Below are positions 1 to 13,200 of a DNA stretch of 64,000 bases, piece after piece (position 1 is the stretch's first letter; every line of letters starts with the position of its first letter). The notes beneath the pieces were generated by a model, which saw only the letters and a program-made list of their open reading frames with translations, was not told the DNA's origin and ran no database searches. The stretch covers positions 1-64,000 of the forward strand of contig VZRG01001585.1 of NCBI GenBank assembly GCA_013397435.1, read 5' to 3'. This DNA is from Erythrocercus mccallii. Lineage: Eukaryota > Chordata > Aves > Passeriformes > Dicruridae. A program made the translations under genes and the position numbers.

Positions 1-104
1 GAGGGGTGCACATGGCTGCAGTCACAGCCTGGCTGCCATGAGACAGACCCAACAGGCAGACGGGACACGGACAGGCAGAAGCTCCCATCCTCTGCGCCCA
101 TGGG

Positions 105-420
105 CCGCACTGCACCTGGATTTATCCTGGGGCCCACCCTGACCCAGGTGCAGCACTTGGTCTTTTGCAACCACATGAGATTGCCATGGTTCCACTGCTT
201 GAGCACATCCACATCTCTCTGGTTGGTATTCTATCCTTGAGGTGTGGCAACTGCCCCTTCTGCTCGTTGCTTGTTGATGTCGGCAAATCTGCTTAGCATG
301 CTCTCAATCCCTTTGCCTACGGCATAAATGAAGATATTAAGAAACATTGCTCCCAGAACAAACCCTTGAGGGACACCACCGGTCACCCATGTCCATCCTG
401 ACTCTGAGCTCTTGCCCTCT
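105..420 (-). mobile_element. CR1 LINE fragment, internal 3' portion
   Basis: Read on the + strand this matches the reverse complement of the downstream part of avian CR1. It follows the usual order: a 'gcagcacttggtcttttgcaac' type stretch, then 'cacatctctctgg', then 'ggcaaatctgct', then 'gaagatattaagaaacat', and finally 'ttgagggacaccacc'. The copy is truncated at both ends and diverged, so it is an old dead insertion. The family assignment is from memory of CR1 consensus sequences. Subfamily and exact edges are uncertain. Confidence 0.75.
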
Positions 421-507
421 GAAAGAGACCATGCATGTCCCAGGCACAGAGGTGAGGCTGAGTGTCAGTCGTTTCCAGTGTTCCTTTCTACCCTTTTTTA
501 AAATGGG

Positions 508-790
508 TGTAGTGGGTTCACCTTGGCTGAATGCCAGGTTGCTAAGTCACTCTATCACTCCCCTTCCTAGTGGGACAGAGGAGAGAAAATAAGATGGAAA
601 ACAAGTAGTAAGTTGAGATAAAGCTGTTGACTAAAGTGAAAAAACAGAGAGTTTGTGCACACAAAAGTAAAGGAGAAAAAACATTTTGTCTCTGCTTCTC
701 ATAGAAGCCACTTCCTGGGAAGCAAGCTATCTCTCTGTTCCCTGGTCTTCTCGTTCCCTCAGAGATATTGGTCCTATTGTACCACACACC
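508..790 (-). mobile_element. Probable remnant of an avian endogenous retrovirus LTR
   Basis: The stretch beginning TGTAGTGGGTTCACCTTGGC, followed by 'tctatcactccccttcct' and 'gacagaggagagaaaata', resembles the edge of a common avian ERV LTR family lying antisense. The later 'tctcatagaagccacttcc' resembles the other side of the same LTR, with the middle deleted. I see no target-site duplication and no internal retroviral coding sequence. Identification and strand come from recalled family sequence and should be treated as tentative. Confidence 0.4.
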
Positions 791-1274
791 TTAAGAGAGC
801 AGAGTGATGCTTCCTAAGGGGAACTCTCTTCAGCTTACAAATGCAGCCGTGAGTGGCCTCTAGCTGGAGCCAGAGGTTTATGTATTCCACTCTAGTCCTG
901 GAGAAGCATAACAAGTGAATGGCTGCAGATGTGCTTGCCCTTCCCACAGCATCAATCATCTCTTGTCTCTAGCTGGTTCCCAGCCTTGTTAAAGCACCCT
1001 GAACAGGGGGAGAGGGAAACAACCATTTCCAATCGTTTGGCTAGCCCAAATCACACCTACTGATGAACAAAGGATGGGAATTGCCCACGAAGCACTTACT
1101 GACTTTCCCTGCTGCCCTCTAGCAGCACAGGCAAAGCCAGCAATCCGACGGCAAGTTAGGTCACTGTAAAGAAAAGGGGTGAATCTCTCATACCGAGCAA
1201 GCAAGGGTTTGATAAAAACATGCCTGTGTGGAGTGTGGAGTGCTGCAACAGGTCCCAGAGCAGTGGTTGGCAAA
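791..1274. other. Non-coding intergenic DNA, nothing recognised
   Basis: No exon-like structure, RNA gene or recognisable repeat was seen. The open frames crossing it continue into the CR1 copy that follows and do not look like genes. Confidence 0.6.
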
Positions 1275-1556
1275 GGCCTGAGCATAGGGAAGGGAAGAGA
1301 GCTGGGAAAGGTTCTGGAGCACAGGTCTGATGAGGAGCAGCTGAGGGAGCTGGAGGGGCTGAGATTGGAGAAGAGGAGGCTCAGGGGGACTTTCTTTATG
1401 ACTCCCCGACAGGAGGGTGGAGCAGCCAGGTGGGGGTCAGGCTCTGCTCCCAGGAAACAAGGGACAGGACAAGAGGAAATGGCCTCAAGTTGTGCCAGGG
1501 GAGGTTTAGATTGGGCATTAGGGAAAAATTTCTCCTCTGAAAGAGTCATTAAAGGG
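1275..1556 (+). mobile_element. CR1 LINE fragment, sense orientation
   Basis: The order 'tctggagcacaggtctgatg', 'aggagcagctgagggagctg', 'gagaagaggaggctcagg', 'ggacaggacaagaggaaatg' and 'aggggaggtttagattggg' is the classic sense-strand CR1 3' region. The copy stops after 'gaaagagtcattaaag', so the terminal ATTCTATG repeats are missing. The 157-residue open frame over it is only CR1 read-through. Confidence 0.88.
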
Positions 1557-4500
1557 TTGTGGTGGATGACCGTGGAATTAGCAGTAGTGTCAGTGTACTA
1601 TGATGGGGAGGTGGTTTTAAGCCAAAGAATATTTTGTAAGGTCATTTTATAAAATCATTAATGGCAACTTCATTCTAGTGCTCAACCTTATGCAGCTGCT
1701 TTTCCCTCTGCTCTCCTCATCTTCCCTTCTACCTTCAGCCATTGGACAGGAGAACTGGCTTTGCTGGGGTCAGTGATAGTGGCAAAGCCTCATGCCAGGG
1801 GGTTGTAGATTGGTTTATTTCTGCCAAGGTTAGAGCTGCCTGCAGAAAAGGCTGTCATCCCTCCAGACCAAACTGACATTCTTTGACCTCTCTGAGGTGA
1901 GTTACAGGCTGCAAGAGATGTTGGTCAAGCTGAAGGCTGATCACAGGAAGCACTGATCTAAAACCTGGCTGAACCAAGAAATAGATAAAGTCTCTCAGCC
2001 ACATCAAACCCAGCCTGTGTTTGCAAAGGAGATGAAAATGACATGAACACAAAACATGTAGAAAATGGTGGGAAAGTCACTGATTTCCAAACAGCATGCT
2101 TCTAGGAACAGGCATGTAGCAAAGCCTGAAAGAAGCTGGTGTTCCAGTGTTACGACCTTGTGTTGTTTCAATGTCATTTTTATAAAAGAGAGTTATTACA
2201 GTATAATTATAGTGCGATTTATATATTTTTAAAAGTATTGCAATATCTTTTCAGTGCTTTTTACATTTAAGAAAGGCTTTGCCCAGCTGCATATGGGAGC
2301 AGACGATGATAGAAAGAGCCCACGCATGAAGGAGACTTGATTTGCTGAAGTTCCTTGGACTTCCCCTCCTGCCATAATGCTGTAGTTCTCTACATAATGC
2401 TTCAGCATCATGATGGCAGGACAAATGGAGGTAGGACACAGCCCAGATGCTGGCAGCTGTGAGCTGACTGAAGCCATACATGAGCCTTCCACGTTGGCTA
2501 GCACCGGTGCTGGCAGCTGAGCCACTGCAACCTGCCACCTGAGCCTACTGCAGAACCCTTTGAGGGTCAAGCTAAGGCAAGAGAGGGCAGTGGGCAGCTC
2601 TCTCAGCTCCTGAGCACAAGGTGAGAAAAGAGAAATGCTGTTACCCATCAACCCCTTGAAGTGACACATCCTTACAGAGGAAAGACGGGGGCCAAGGCAC
2701 AATTTTGAGGTTGATCTCCACAGCAGCGGCAGGGGACTATTCAAATCCAGAACTCCAGTACTGAAAATGCCACAGCTTTTCCTGGTGCTAAAGAACTACA
2801 AGTAAAACACAACACAAACCCCAAAGCCAAACAGTAATGGTCAAATTTTCTGTGATGGATGCCTGAGAGAAGCTGCTGGGCAGTGCTGATGGTCTCTTCT
2901 CTGCACAATCCTTTTCTTTGCTTGTCTCAGGCCTCCACAAAGCCAGGTGAGGCTTTCTTCCTGCTCTTGCCTGTGCTGACACCAAAGAGCCTTGGGGTGC
3001 CCAGTGCTGTTAGCGGCAGAGCTGGTGAAAGTCACTGCAAGCCACGCAGCCTTCCCCTCCAAGGCTCCAAAAATACAAGGCCTTCAAGGCTGTCGCCTAA
3101 GCTGGGTTTTGTCTGAGATCCGCTCTTCGCAATCTTGCCTTGACGGTTAGCAAAATCCACATGGACATCCAGGGACATTCCAGCAGTGACTTTCACTCCA
3201 AACCTTTCCATTTTCTACCTGGAAAATTCTGATTCTTTCTCCTGCTTGGAAAAGGATTAATTCCCCCGCCTGATGGATATGGCACAAAGCTTCTCCTCCC
3301 ATGGAAATGCTTCCAGGCAACCTGAAACTCTTGTTCCCACCCAGAACCCGTTGTGTCCCACCAGATCATGGGAAGTACAGTGCAAAAGCAGCCCCTGCTC
3401 CTAGGAATGGGATTGGACTCTGTGAGGTGGCTGTAGAAGATACTGTCAAATGATCTTAAGCTCCTTTAGAAAGGAAACGCGTGATGTTCAGCAGTATTTT
3501 CTGGTTTAGACCTAAGGGAGCAAAGTGCAACCGCTAAATGGGACTCTCCCTAACAGAAATGTGAAATATTTTAGCAAAAGAAAGGTTTTTGATTTTGAGA
3601 ATTATATCTTCCAGAGTAAACTCCTTTCATGGCATATCCCTTGCTCAATTCCAACTTGCTTTGATTTTTTTCTCCTTTCTCCTCTTTTCTGTGTCATGAT
3701 GGCAACACAGCTGCTGGATGGGATGGAAACTGCTTTGTAGCATCAGTGTTCCTGGTGAAATGCCTCCTCCAGGGTGGAAGGACCTTTGCTGTACTGCAGT
3801 GGTCCAGAGCATCAGCACCTAAGTTTAGCATTCTGCTCTGACTGTGGCCTTTGTGAAAAATCTCTCTCCTGATCACTTGAGGTTCATCCTCAGCCAGCCA
3901 GCCAACTGGCAATTTTGTCCTCTGAGCCTACATGTTTCTCCATGTCTCAGAGGCACAAGTGTTTCTAGACACACTCCAAAATGAGCTGTGAGCTACACAG
4001 ACCCCACTACAGTATTCATCACTAAGCAAACACTGAGTGCAGGGCTGTAAGGCACTTAACTTTCAGTCAGACAGACATTAGGTTTATGAAGTCTGGGCTG
4101 TGAAAACACTAGTGGTTTTCTAACAGAATGTAATGTTCATTGCCCAAGACTCCACCCTCTAAATCAGGATCTCTGCAGACCCAGTCCCAACTTTCCCATT
4201 GCCTCCATACGCAGTGGTTTTGGCTGAACAAATGCAGTACTTTTCCCCAGAGTGGTGAGACAGCAGCTCTCCTCCCCCTTTCAGCTAAATTCCCACTGCC
4301 AGACAGGTTTTCAGCCCCCTCCTTTCGCCAAAGCATCCACGTGTATTTGTGTTTTGTGACTTTGAAGAAAACGTAAAAGGACTTATTTTATTAACAGCCA
4401 ACAGACACTTCAAAGCAAAAATGTAGTTGAGAAATTAATCATTCTGCACTTCCAAAGTGAGATTTATTATGACTCCTAAAATAAGTTTAAAATGAACCAA

Positions 4501-4735
4501 AAGCTAAATGCATGAATCACTCTTTTAAAATAAAGTCAGGACTTGAATGGAAGGTATGTGTACTGGTAAAATTAAATTCAAGGACATCTAATTTTCTTCA
4601 TTTAAGAGATTATTAAAGTAATGTGTTGTCCCTTAGCATCTCAATGGCTTGGGGAAGGTGTTTCCCTTTAGCAGAAAAGGTTTTTAGCAGAAAACACTTT
4701 TCCAGATTATTAAAAAGGTTTTGTTTCCCACTCTT

Positions 4736-4771
<36 letters not shown>

Positions 4772-6027
4772 GTGTGGAGGGGTTGTCTAAAAAGCTAAAT
4801 TAACTTCCTCTGAGAAAATGCCCACTTTCTGTGTTTACTAGAGCAAAGAAGGCCATTGTCTGGAGAAATGGGAATTTAAATTCAGGGACAGGGTATTAAC
4901 ATTTGCTGAGCTGGATAATAAGACAGTTTTGCCTAAGGTGTTACATTCACAGATTCTTGGTGGATTTTTTTCCATACTTCTTCCAAGTACACAATTTGCC
5001 AAAAATTGGCAGGAAAATGTGGCCAGCTCCAGGTGCAGCTTTAAGAGTGTATTTTTTAATACCCATCACTGCCAGTTGCTGCTTTGGTTCCCAGAAGCTT
5101 CTGGGAAGAGGGTGAGATACACCCTGTTTGCTCCTGTGGTCACAGGCTGTGAACAAACAGAACCCATTTCACAGGTAAGACCGTGACCATAGGAGCTCCC
5201 TTAATAATCCTGCCATGTTTTCTCAGCCCATTTTCTTGCTTGTGTACCTGGCTGAGCAAGGATGTTGCTTTCCCAGCTGTGACCATGCATTCTGCATTGG
5301 CCTCGGACCCCATCAGCTCCTTCTAAGTTATTCTCACTGTGTTATAATTCTGTTTCCACTGATGAGTACATTCTGTGTTTTCCTCAAACTGTATAAAAAC
5401 AAAAATATCATAGGCAGAACAGCTTTGCTTTTTTCTGAATTACTTGTACGCAAGATATGCTTTGCCCCAAGGGCTGGAAAGACTCAGCTTCCCCTAATTA
5501 ACATTTGTCTAATGCACTAAAGTGTCTTGAAATACTTTTATTTTCTGTCTGCCTTGGCTTTAATTTCAAAAGCACAAAATCTCTAACTACAAATAAATGA
5601 CAGCTTTGCGCTGCAGGGATAAACCGCCTGGACAAAAATGCTGCAATGATATGAAAGGGAAGTTCAAACATCAACATCAAGTCCTTAGACACTTCTGAAA
5701 GGGTTTCCTGTTTTGCCAATCCTTTAGGGCCAGGCGGTGAGTTCATGCAGAGCTTGTTTTGCTCAGAGCTTACTGACACGAAGAGGCCAGCTGGTGGTGG
5801 AGACAGCACCTATGCCAGTGGCACCTCACTGCTGCAGATAACCAGCTGATTTTACAGCAGAAACCCATCCCAAAACAGGCTTCTCGCTTCCAATCAATCC
5901 AAACATAACTGCACAAGAGCTTCATTTGCCTCAGCTTCCAGAAGATGGGGCTGTCCTTCCTCTCAGTGTCATCCTGCCTGGTGGGATACTCACCTCATTC
6001 TTATTCCTTGTGCTCAGCAAAAAACTT
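1557..6027. other. Intergenic DNA without a recognised gene
   Basis: About 4.5 kb with no supported coding exon. It has AT-rich patches near 2,150-2,260 and 4,370-4,640 and a long T run at 4,738-4,768. No further repeat family was recognised. The open frames are short, lack protein-like domains and overlap one another on both strands, as expected by chance. Confidence 0.6.
4738..4768. repeat. Poly-T tract, 31 T
   Basis: An uninterrupted run of 31 T, the longest homopolymer in the window. No retrotransposon body is attached on either side, so it is not clearly the tail of a retroposed gene. The length may be inexact because homopolymers are error-prone in assembly. Confidence 0.95.
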
Positions 6028-6545
6028 TGAATCACATTATTGTTTAGGTTGGAAAATACATCTGAGGTCATTGAGTCCAACTGTTACCCCAGCACTGTTA
6101 AGCCCACCACTGAACCATGTCCCAAAATGCCACACCCACACACCTTTTGAACACCTCCAAGGATAGTGACTCAATCACTGCCCTGGACAGTGTGTTTCAA
6201 TGCCTGACTACCCTTTCGGTGAACAAATTCCACCTAATACTCAATCTAAACCTTCTGTTGTACAACTTGAGGCCGTTTCCTCTGTTATGTGTCACCTGAG
6301 AGAAGACATTCACCCCACCTGGCTCCACCCTCCTGTTAGGGAGTTGTGGAGAGTGAGAAGATTCCCCTTGAGCTCCTTTCCTTCAGGCTGAATCCCCCCA
6401 GCTCCCTCAACTGCTCTTTATCAGACTTGTTCTCCAGGCTCTTCCCCGGCTCCATTGCCCTTCCCTGGACACCCTCCAGCCCCTTAATGTCTTTCTTGCA
6501 GTGAGAGGTTCAAAACTGAGCACAAGATTTGAGGGGTACTTTGGT
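6028..6545 (-). mobile_element. CR1 LINE fragment, antisense orientation
   Basis: Reads as the reverse complement of the CR1 3' region, starting near the element's 3' end ('tgaatcacattattgtttag' then 'ggttggaaaatacatctgag'). It continues through 'gaacacctccaaggatagtg', 'caatgcctgactaccctttc', 'ttgaggccgtttcctctg' and 'tcagacttgttctccaggct' to 'gcagtgagaggttcaaaact'. The full order is kept over about 0.5 kb with many substitutions. No intact reverse transcriptase frame is present. Confidence 0.9.
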
Positions 6546-7077
6546 ACAGAGATTGTTTGCACATGACTCTCCTTCTCTAGCCCCAAAATCACTGTGTCAT
6601 ATTTGCATGTGTTGCTGCTCTGGAGCTGGGCTTTGCAAAGATGGTGGTGTCAAGCACAAAGAGAGATTAAATGATTGTGGAGGAATTTCTTTATCACCAT
6701 CCTGTGTAAATAGAGATTAGAGACAGAACATTTTCCTTACAGCTGTGCTTCTGCAAACAGGAGGGAATACAGGGCCAGGCAGTATGACAGAGTCAGCTTC
6801 AAGTGTGTTGTTGTGAATCCAAGAGGACATGGACCCATCATACTATCCAGATAAAGTGAGAATGGCAGTGCCACTCTGCCTGTAGTGCATTCCCCCATTG
6901 GCAATGCCTTGGGGAACAGCAAAGCACTGAGTTCACATTGCCAGGTTTGTGCTAGTCCCAGCTGAGCCCCAGTAACTTGCCCCTTGAAGGGAGGTGACTG
7001 GTATTTGTCCTCCAGGGAAAGGTCTCTGTAGGCAGTGGAGTTACAAGATCCCTGAGGAGGTCCCTGTAGCACTTCTA
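6546..7077. other. Short intergenic spacer between two CR1 copies
   Basis: Nothing recognisable was seen. The two flanking CR1 copies are in opposite orientation (left one antisense, right one sense), so they are independent insertions rather than one interrupted element. Confidence 0.6.
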
Positions 7078-7219
7078 TCCCTGGCAGTGTTCCAGGCCAG
7101 TCTGGATGGGGTTCTGAGCCTCCTGGTCTGATGGAAGGTGTCCCTGCTCATGGCAGGGAGGTTTTAACAAAATGGTCTTGAATGTCCCTTCCAACTCAAA
7201 ACATTCTATGATTCTATGA
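7078..7219 (+). mobile_element. CR1 LINE 3' end with terminal repeats
   Basis: A short 5'-truncated CR1 tail. It runs 'tccctggcagtgttccaggc', 'gatggaaggtgtccctgctc', 'atggcagggaggttttaac', and ends in the family-specific octamer repeats 'ATTCTATGATTCTATGA'. The intact terminus and modest divergence make this one of the clearest CR1 3' ends here. Confidence 0.95.
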
Positions 7220-10200
7220 CATACACATGAGAGCAAGCAGGAGCTTGAGTTGGAAGTTCAGTATTTGAAATGTTAGTTGTGATTGCTTTCTCAGATAAAT
7301 TGCTTTCCTTTGGGGTGGGTGGCTAATTCTGTGCACCAAGCATTCAGTTCTGATCAGAAGAGGTGAGCTGTGTGTGATATAGGAGAGTATATAATGTAGC
7401 TTTCCATGTTTCAGTGGCTGCCTCTTTCCTTGCAAGCTGGCCTTGGAAGGCATACAGACCAGAGTAAAAATAAAGTAGTCTTCATCACTGGTAATGAAAA
7501 GTACTCCTACCCCAAAAAGAGAGAGGAGTAACATTTTTCACAGTTTGAGGTGCGGGCATTCACTGGAGCAGATCCTGCTGTGTGCTTGGATGGCACCCAG
7601 CCCATGTTTCATTGCTGTTTACTCTGTAAATATTGATTTCCCAATGGGAACAACTGTTGTACAGTACAGCCAGAGTTAAACAACAGCTCTGAAAAAAAAA
7701 AAAGCCAGCCACACGCACGCCTCACTCCTGCAGCATTCCTGAGACAAGGCTGTATTTTTATCATCTGCAAAACCAGCTACATCTGCTATGCTGAGCTATA
7801 ACTGGAATCCCAACTCCCTCATTATGACCTCTGTCAGAGAAGCAAGCCAGCTTCTCTGGGGTATAATTTAAATTCTACCCGGTTCCATGGCTTTCCCGAG
7901 AAAAAGATAACACCCTGGTGCATGAAATCAGATGAGAGACTAGCACAGCTCAGCTTCTGCAAGAGGACATGCTGTACATACAACTTTATCTTCCCTAAAT
8001 GTCCTTCCAGGCCACAGGTGTCCATTGCTGCTATGGACGAACCTTATTGAAAACCATCTCCCACATTTTAGCCTCCTCCTGCACACAGCAGCTTTGAAGT
8101 ATGCTTGCTGCTCTCTTGGGTGCTGAGCAAATGCTGCCCCTTTGCAGCACTGCAGCCACCCAGGCAAAGTGGGATCTCCTGCAGCACTCCCAGCTGCCTG
8201 CAGGCCTGTCAGAAATGCCTGCATCCCTCCCTTGCATCTGCCAGAGCTCTTGTGTTGCAGAGCTGCTCCCAGAACACCTCACAGGCCAGGCTGGATGCCC
8301 TGGCTGCCACAGTTATCTGAGGTTTTGCTCAACTGGTCTGAAAAGCTTCAAAACCCCCAAGAGGAGGGCAAGGCTCCAAGTTGGACGTAAGCCCAAGTTC
8401 TTTGCATGCTGAAAGAGGGATGCCTCACTCCACAGGGGAAACTGCAGCAACTCTCCAAGGGTCCCTTCTTACCACCCATCATGGGAGGTTGTTCTCCTGC
8501 CAAGGTGTCCTAAAATCAATTATGAAGATAATATACTACTTTGGTGGCATTTTCTTTTTAGAAAGATCATTTCTGCACCCTCTGACTTCAAAGAAGAATT
8601 CCTGAAAACAGGGAAATAATGCCAACACCATCTTTGCTTTGCTCTGATGAAGACTCCTAGGAGGAGAAATGTTTCTGAGTTTTGTTGCATCTGTTAACAG
8701 GATTCAATTAAGCTGCCAGAAATGATAAGCATTTAGAGGGACATCAGCCATCACTCCTCACCACCAGACAAAATCTTTGTCATGTCAGCGGTCATAAATC
8801 ATTGTGATTGTACTTGGGAAGTGTTAGACACTGTAACTCATCACCAGGGCCTATTCAGCTTCCCTCAGGGCACTGTTTTACCTGGTCTGCCAAGGTAAAT
8901 GCTTTGTGTTGTTGGTACACAAGAAAAGAGTACTTGGCTGGTGTAGAAATTGTCTGTTTGCACTGAAAAATAATAATAAAAAAAGAGGTTTAAAAAAGGT
9001 TCCTTCTAAAACAGATTAAAGATTGCAAGAGGTAGGTTAGTCAAAAATCAAACTTTCCATCCCTGGAAAAAATTCAGGCTTTTCAAACTCTTGGTTTGAT
9101 ACCAAATCAGGGCAACCTGTTTCTCACAGGACAGTATTTGTTACAAAGGGACATTTAAGCCTTCCATCCCTGCTCAGTTTGCAGCATACAGATCACTGTG
9201 ATGCTGGTCCCAAGGGACTTTGGCCCGTTTTTCACCCAGGCTTAGGCAATATCTCTCATAATGCACCCAGGATGGCATCATAAGTGATGGTAGATAAACA
9301 CAGACCAAAGGGACATCTCTCTGCAGCCAGAGTGCCAGAAGATTTAAGTGCAGAGGCAATAGTGGAAGGACATCAACAGAGAGAAAACCACAAGAATACA
9401 GGAGAGTCCACTCCCCATGAGGGTACAGCCTCAAAGCCTTGGGCGCCAGTCCCAGCTTCAATGTCTGCAACCATCACCAGACAGGACTCAAAGAGGATGA
9501 TGAAGTATTAGTGGGAAGAGTAAAAGGCAGCACAGGAGGACATATGAAGGTGGTGGGATTGAAAATGGAGCAAGATGGTTATGATTGACCAAATCCATGC
9601 TTGGCCAGGACAGCATCTACCAGGCCATGGAAAGGAAGCTGTGGAGAGACAGAAGACAGCTGCAGAGACATAAGATGGGTGGGTAAATTGGTGGGGTGGG
9701 AAACATCACCTCTCCATGCCACTTTTGAGAATTTGTGCTCATAGTAAGGACAACACAGGCTCAGGTGTTGGCTTTGCTGCATGGATGGGCTGAAACAGAT
9801 GCTAAGAGGAGGGGAGACAGTGGCTTGAGCCAAGATGGGAAGCCTCACCAAGAGCTCTCTGGTGTGGCAATCCTCAGGTTTCCTCAGCATCCTCCTGGTG
9901 GAACTTGTCCACCACCTCTTGAATTTCTCAAATTGTCAGGCACTTTTCAGACTTCTGTCAGGAGACGCCAAGCTATGACCCACTCACAGGTGCTTTTTTT
10001 CCCATTTGGTCTCCTAAGGGGATGGTTGCAAATTGCTTCCTGAAACCAGGCTCCTTCCTTGCACACTGGCAGGCCAAAACAGACCCCTGAGCTGATGGAG
10101 GCTCTGGAAAATGTTGTTTCACGCTTGGCTCTTTCAGCGCCCTGCACCAGGCACAGGAGGTGGTGCGGTCCTTGTGCTTCATTTCAACACCACCAATATT

Positions 10201-13200
10201 GACCTTTTCTTTCCTTAATGAGAAGGGATTCAGGGAGGTAGGAGGGACGGGAAAGGAGGTTTGTTCTTTGCTCCTGCTTTGTGAGCTGAGCAGAGGAAAG
10301 AGACAGGATTCACTTGCAGGGCTTTTCACCTTGACAATGCTGGAAAATAGAAGGGCTGGGCAGGAGGGTTTTACTGCTTTCTGCACTCTGAGAAGGGGTT
10401 TTGCCACAAGGCAGAGGAGAAGCCACATTGAAAATCATCTGCTCTTTGGGGTTTTCTTCCTCCTCACTCTGCAGATCAAATAATGGGTGCTCAGCAATGG
10501 CAGGTTCAGGGTTCACTGCTCAGAGATCAGGGTAAAGAGAACTTGGTCCCTATGAACCAAAATGTCTGCCCCTACCTACACTGCCCATGTCCAAAGGTCT
10601 CAGTTGGGTCTTTAGGAAGGGGATGTTTATCCAAATTTCTGTTTCTGGGGTCAGGCAACTGACAGAGAGGTTTTAATTTTTGGGGTTGTTTCTGCTGCTC
10701 AGGGGGAAAAATGCCATGTCATGTCCTGAAAGCACAAAAGCTCAATAAAAAGAGAAAACTTCTCTTACTTAAAAAGAAACAAATATAAATCTCATGTTTT
10801 TGGGACCCTTAATTTAAAATTTATGAAGTCTGAGATTAACAGCACTGTACATCCATGAGACTTGAACAGCAGTAAGTGATTTCCCTGGCGTCATTCAGTA
10901 CCCAAAAAAGTAACAAGACCTAAAAAAAGTTAAGTAACTAGTTGGCCTCCTGCTCATGTAAGTTCAGTCTCAGGTGGAATTCCCAGTGAAGATTTCTAAA
11001 GAAATTCCCAGTGAGGCAGGTAGGAAAGCCAAAGCACACATCCAGCCTTGAGCCAGTGATTTCCAACCTGTCTCACCAGTTGTGTGTGCCACAGGCAGTG
11101 CAGGATCAGGCTCTCAGCAGGTTCTGGCCTCTGCCCCTTGGCAGCCACTGGCTCTGGTGCCATCCTTCCATCCTGCTCCTAATGGAAGAGATGACTCAGG
11201 CTTAATTAAGGAGCACACCTTCCTCAGTGTGCGAGCAAGCTCCGTGTCATCTTTGCTTTTACCATGGCTGGTGATGCATGAGCCTCCAGGCTCAGCCAAT
11301 AATATCAATTCTCTTGTTTTGTAAACAGAATATAAAAAATAATTTGCTTGGAAATCACCAACAGATTAACAACCTCCAGCTGTAACTTTGATGACTAACT
11401 CAGCCTGATCTCTCTCAGCTGTGCTAAAGTTCTCATTTGTATAATTTGACATTTTCCTATGGGTTCTCCACAAGGAGGTTGGAGAGGAGATGGGTTTTCA
11501 GATGGAGCTGAGGTTTGTTTGGGGTTTCTTTTGAAACTGTGCACTCGATGGGGTGTAAAGATTGTGCACATCATGTTAGGATAACCTGCTGCAGACCTGT
11601 CTGGAAGCAGGAGTAGAAAGGGCTGATCAAGAAATCGGAGAGACATTTTTGCAAAGCTGGAGGCCTGCTTTTAAAAAGTACTGAATTCAGTTGTACTCTC
11701 ACAAAAAGAAATCTCCAAATCAAACATTTTTAATATCTAAGTCAATTCCAGCCTGTTTTCAGAATGATGGCATGTATAAGCTTTTGCATCAGAAAAAAGG
11801 CAGGATAAAAAATTGAAATGTGGATCTGTATTTCTCATGGCCTTCAGATTCTTTGTTTCTCTTCCTAGATGATTTGCTGGGTTAATGTGGATTTATTCAA
11901 ACTGGGGGTCAGCACTTCAGGAAGAACAGGTAAATAAGCCAAAAATGCCCAGTCAAATGCCAATACCATCCATTTTCAGCATTGATTTGGAGCACCTTAT
12001 AGATTGGGCATGGGTGAGTAGATCCTGGTTGAAGTTAAAAGCAGCTAATTCACCGTATGAGCTCAGGATACCTTTCACCACACTCCCCTCTGCATCACAA
12101 AAAGCTGTAATATTCAGGAAAATGTGCCCTCTGCCTTTCTCATGGCTGGGTTCCTATCTAAGATCAAGTTGTAAAGATACTTTTTGACCATGCAGAGTGT
12201 GTCTCTTTGTAGGGAAGGGAGAGAGGAGGCTGAGGAACAGCCCAGACACACGAACAAAGGGAACAATAGGAACTATTCTGCAGGCAGAGGCTGCTGCATT
12301 CTTGAACACATTCACATGGATAAAGGAGATCAAATAAGAGCTTCCGAAGCTGCACGATGATAAGAGAAAAATATTACAGTGCTGTTCTGCAGACTGGACT
12401 GTGCAGTGATTATACAGCAGCTTGTCCAACACAGCTCCCCAGGGCCCAAATGCAATCAGTAACCCTTCCCTTAGAATCCTGGCTTCTCTGCAGAGCCACA
12501 AGAGCATCTGATAATTCCCTGGCAGCCCCAGCCATGGCCGGCCTTGTGCAAAGCCATGGTAAGTTGAATGTCCGGTTTGTGCGCTTTTCACACACGGCGG
12601 GGCTGGGCTGCAGGGACAGCACAGGGAGGGATGTCCACATCCCTCCTCGGACACTCATCCACTCTTTGGACTTGGGCAACACATCCAGTTGCAGTCCAAG
12701 TCCCAGGAGCTGCAGCTGCAGGAGGCATAGAGGGAACCAGGACTTTGTGCAGGACATTTGCGCCCAGGGGAGGTATGTCCCAAAGGAAAGGGATGGGTAT
12801 TGGAGAGAAGTGGAGCAGATAGAGCTGTGCTGGTGATGGCAGTTCAATAAAAGAGCCCAAAGTGGGGTGTAGGTGAGTGTACCACAGGTGGGGAAAGGGA
12901 TGGAGATTCCCCTTTTATGGTTCAAAAGAAAGGACAAATTCATCCCTTCTTGTCTGACCAGAGCTTCAGTTAGAGGCAGTGCCAGTTAGAGGCATTGCTA
13001 GCAGCTCCAGAAAGCTGGAGCTGAGATTTTGAAGAGGAACACACAAGCAAATATTATGCAGAGCTTTTTCCAGACAGCTCTGGTTGATGTGGAGTCCAAA
13101 CAGCAAGCAAACGAGCAGTTTGTGTTGTAGCTCCATGAGGGCTCCGTGCCTGTGCTCTGGGGCTGGCAGGCCGCCCCTGGGCTGGGCCGGGAATGGAGAG

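Noticed and set aside
1179..1652. A 157-residue frame in sense orientation
   Set aside because: Most of it translates a degenerate CR1 3' region, not a host protein.
4738..4768. Poly-T tract as the tail of an antisense processed pseudogene
   Set aside because: The DNA to its right shows no recognisable coding or RNA-derived sequence, and no flanking target duplication was seen.
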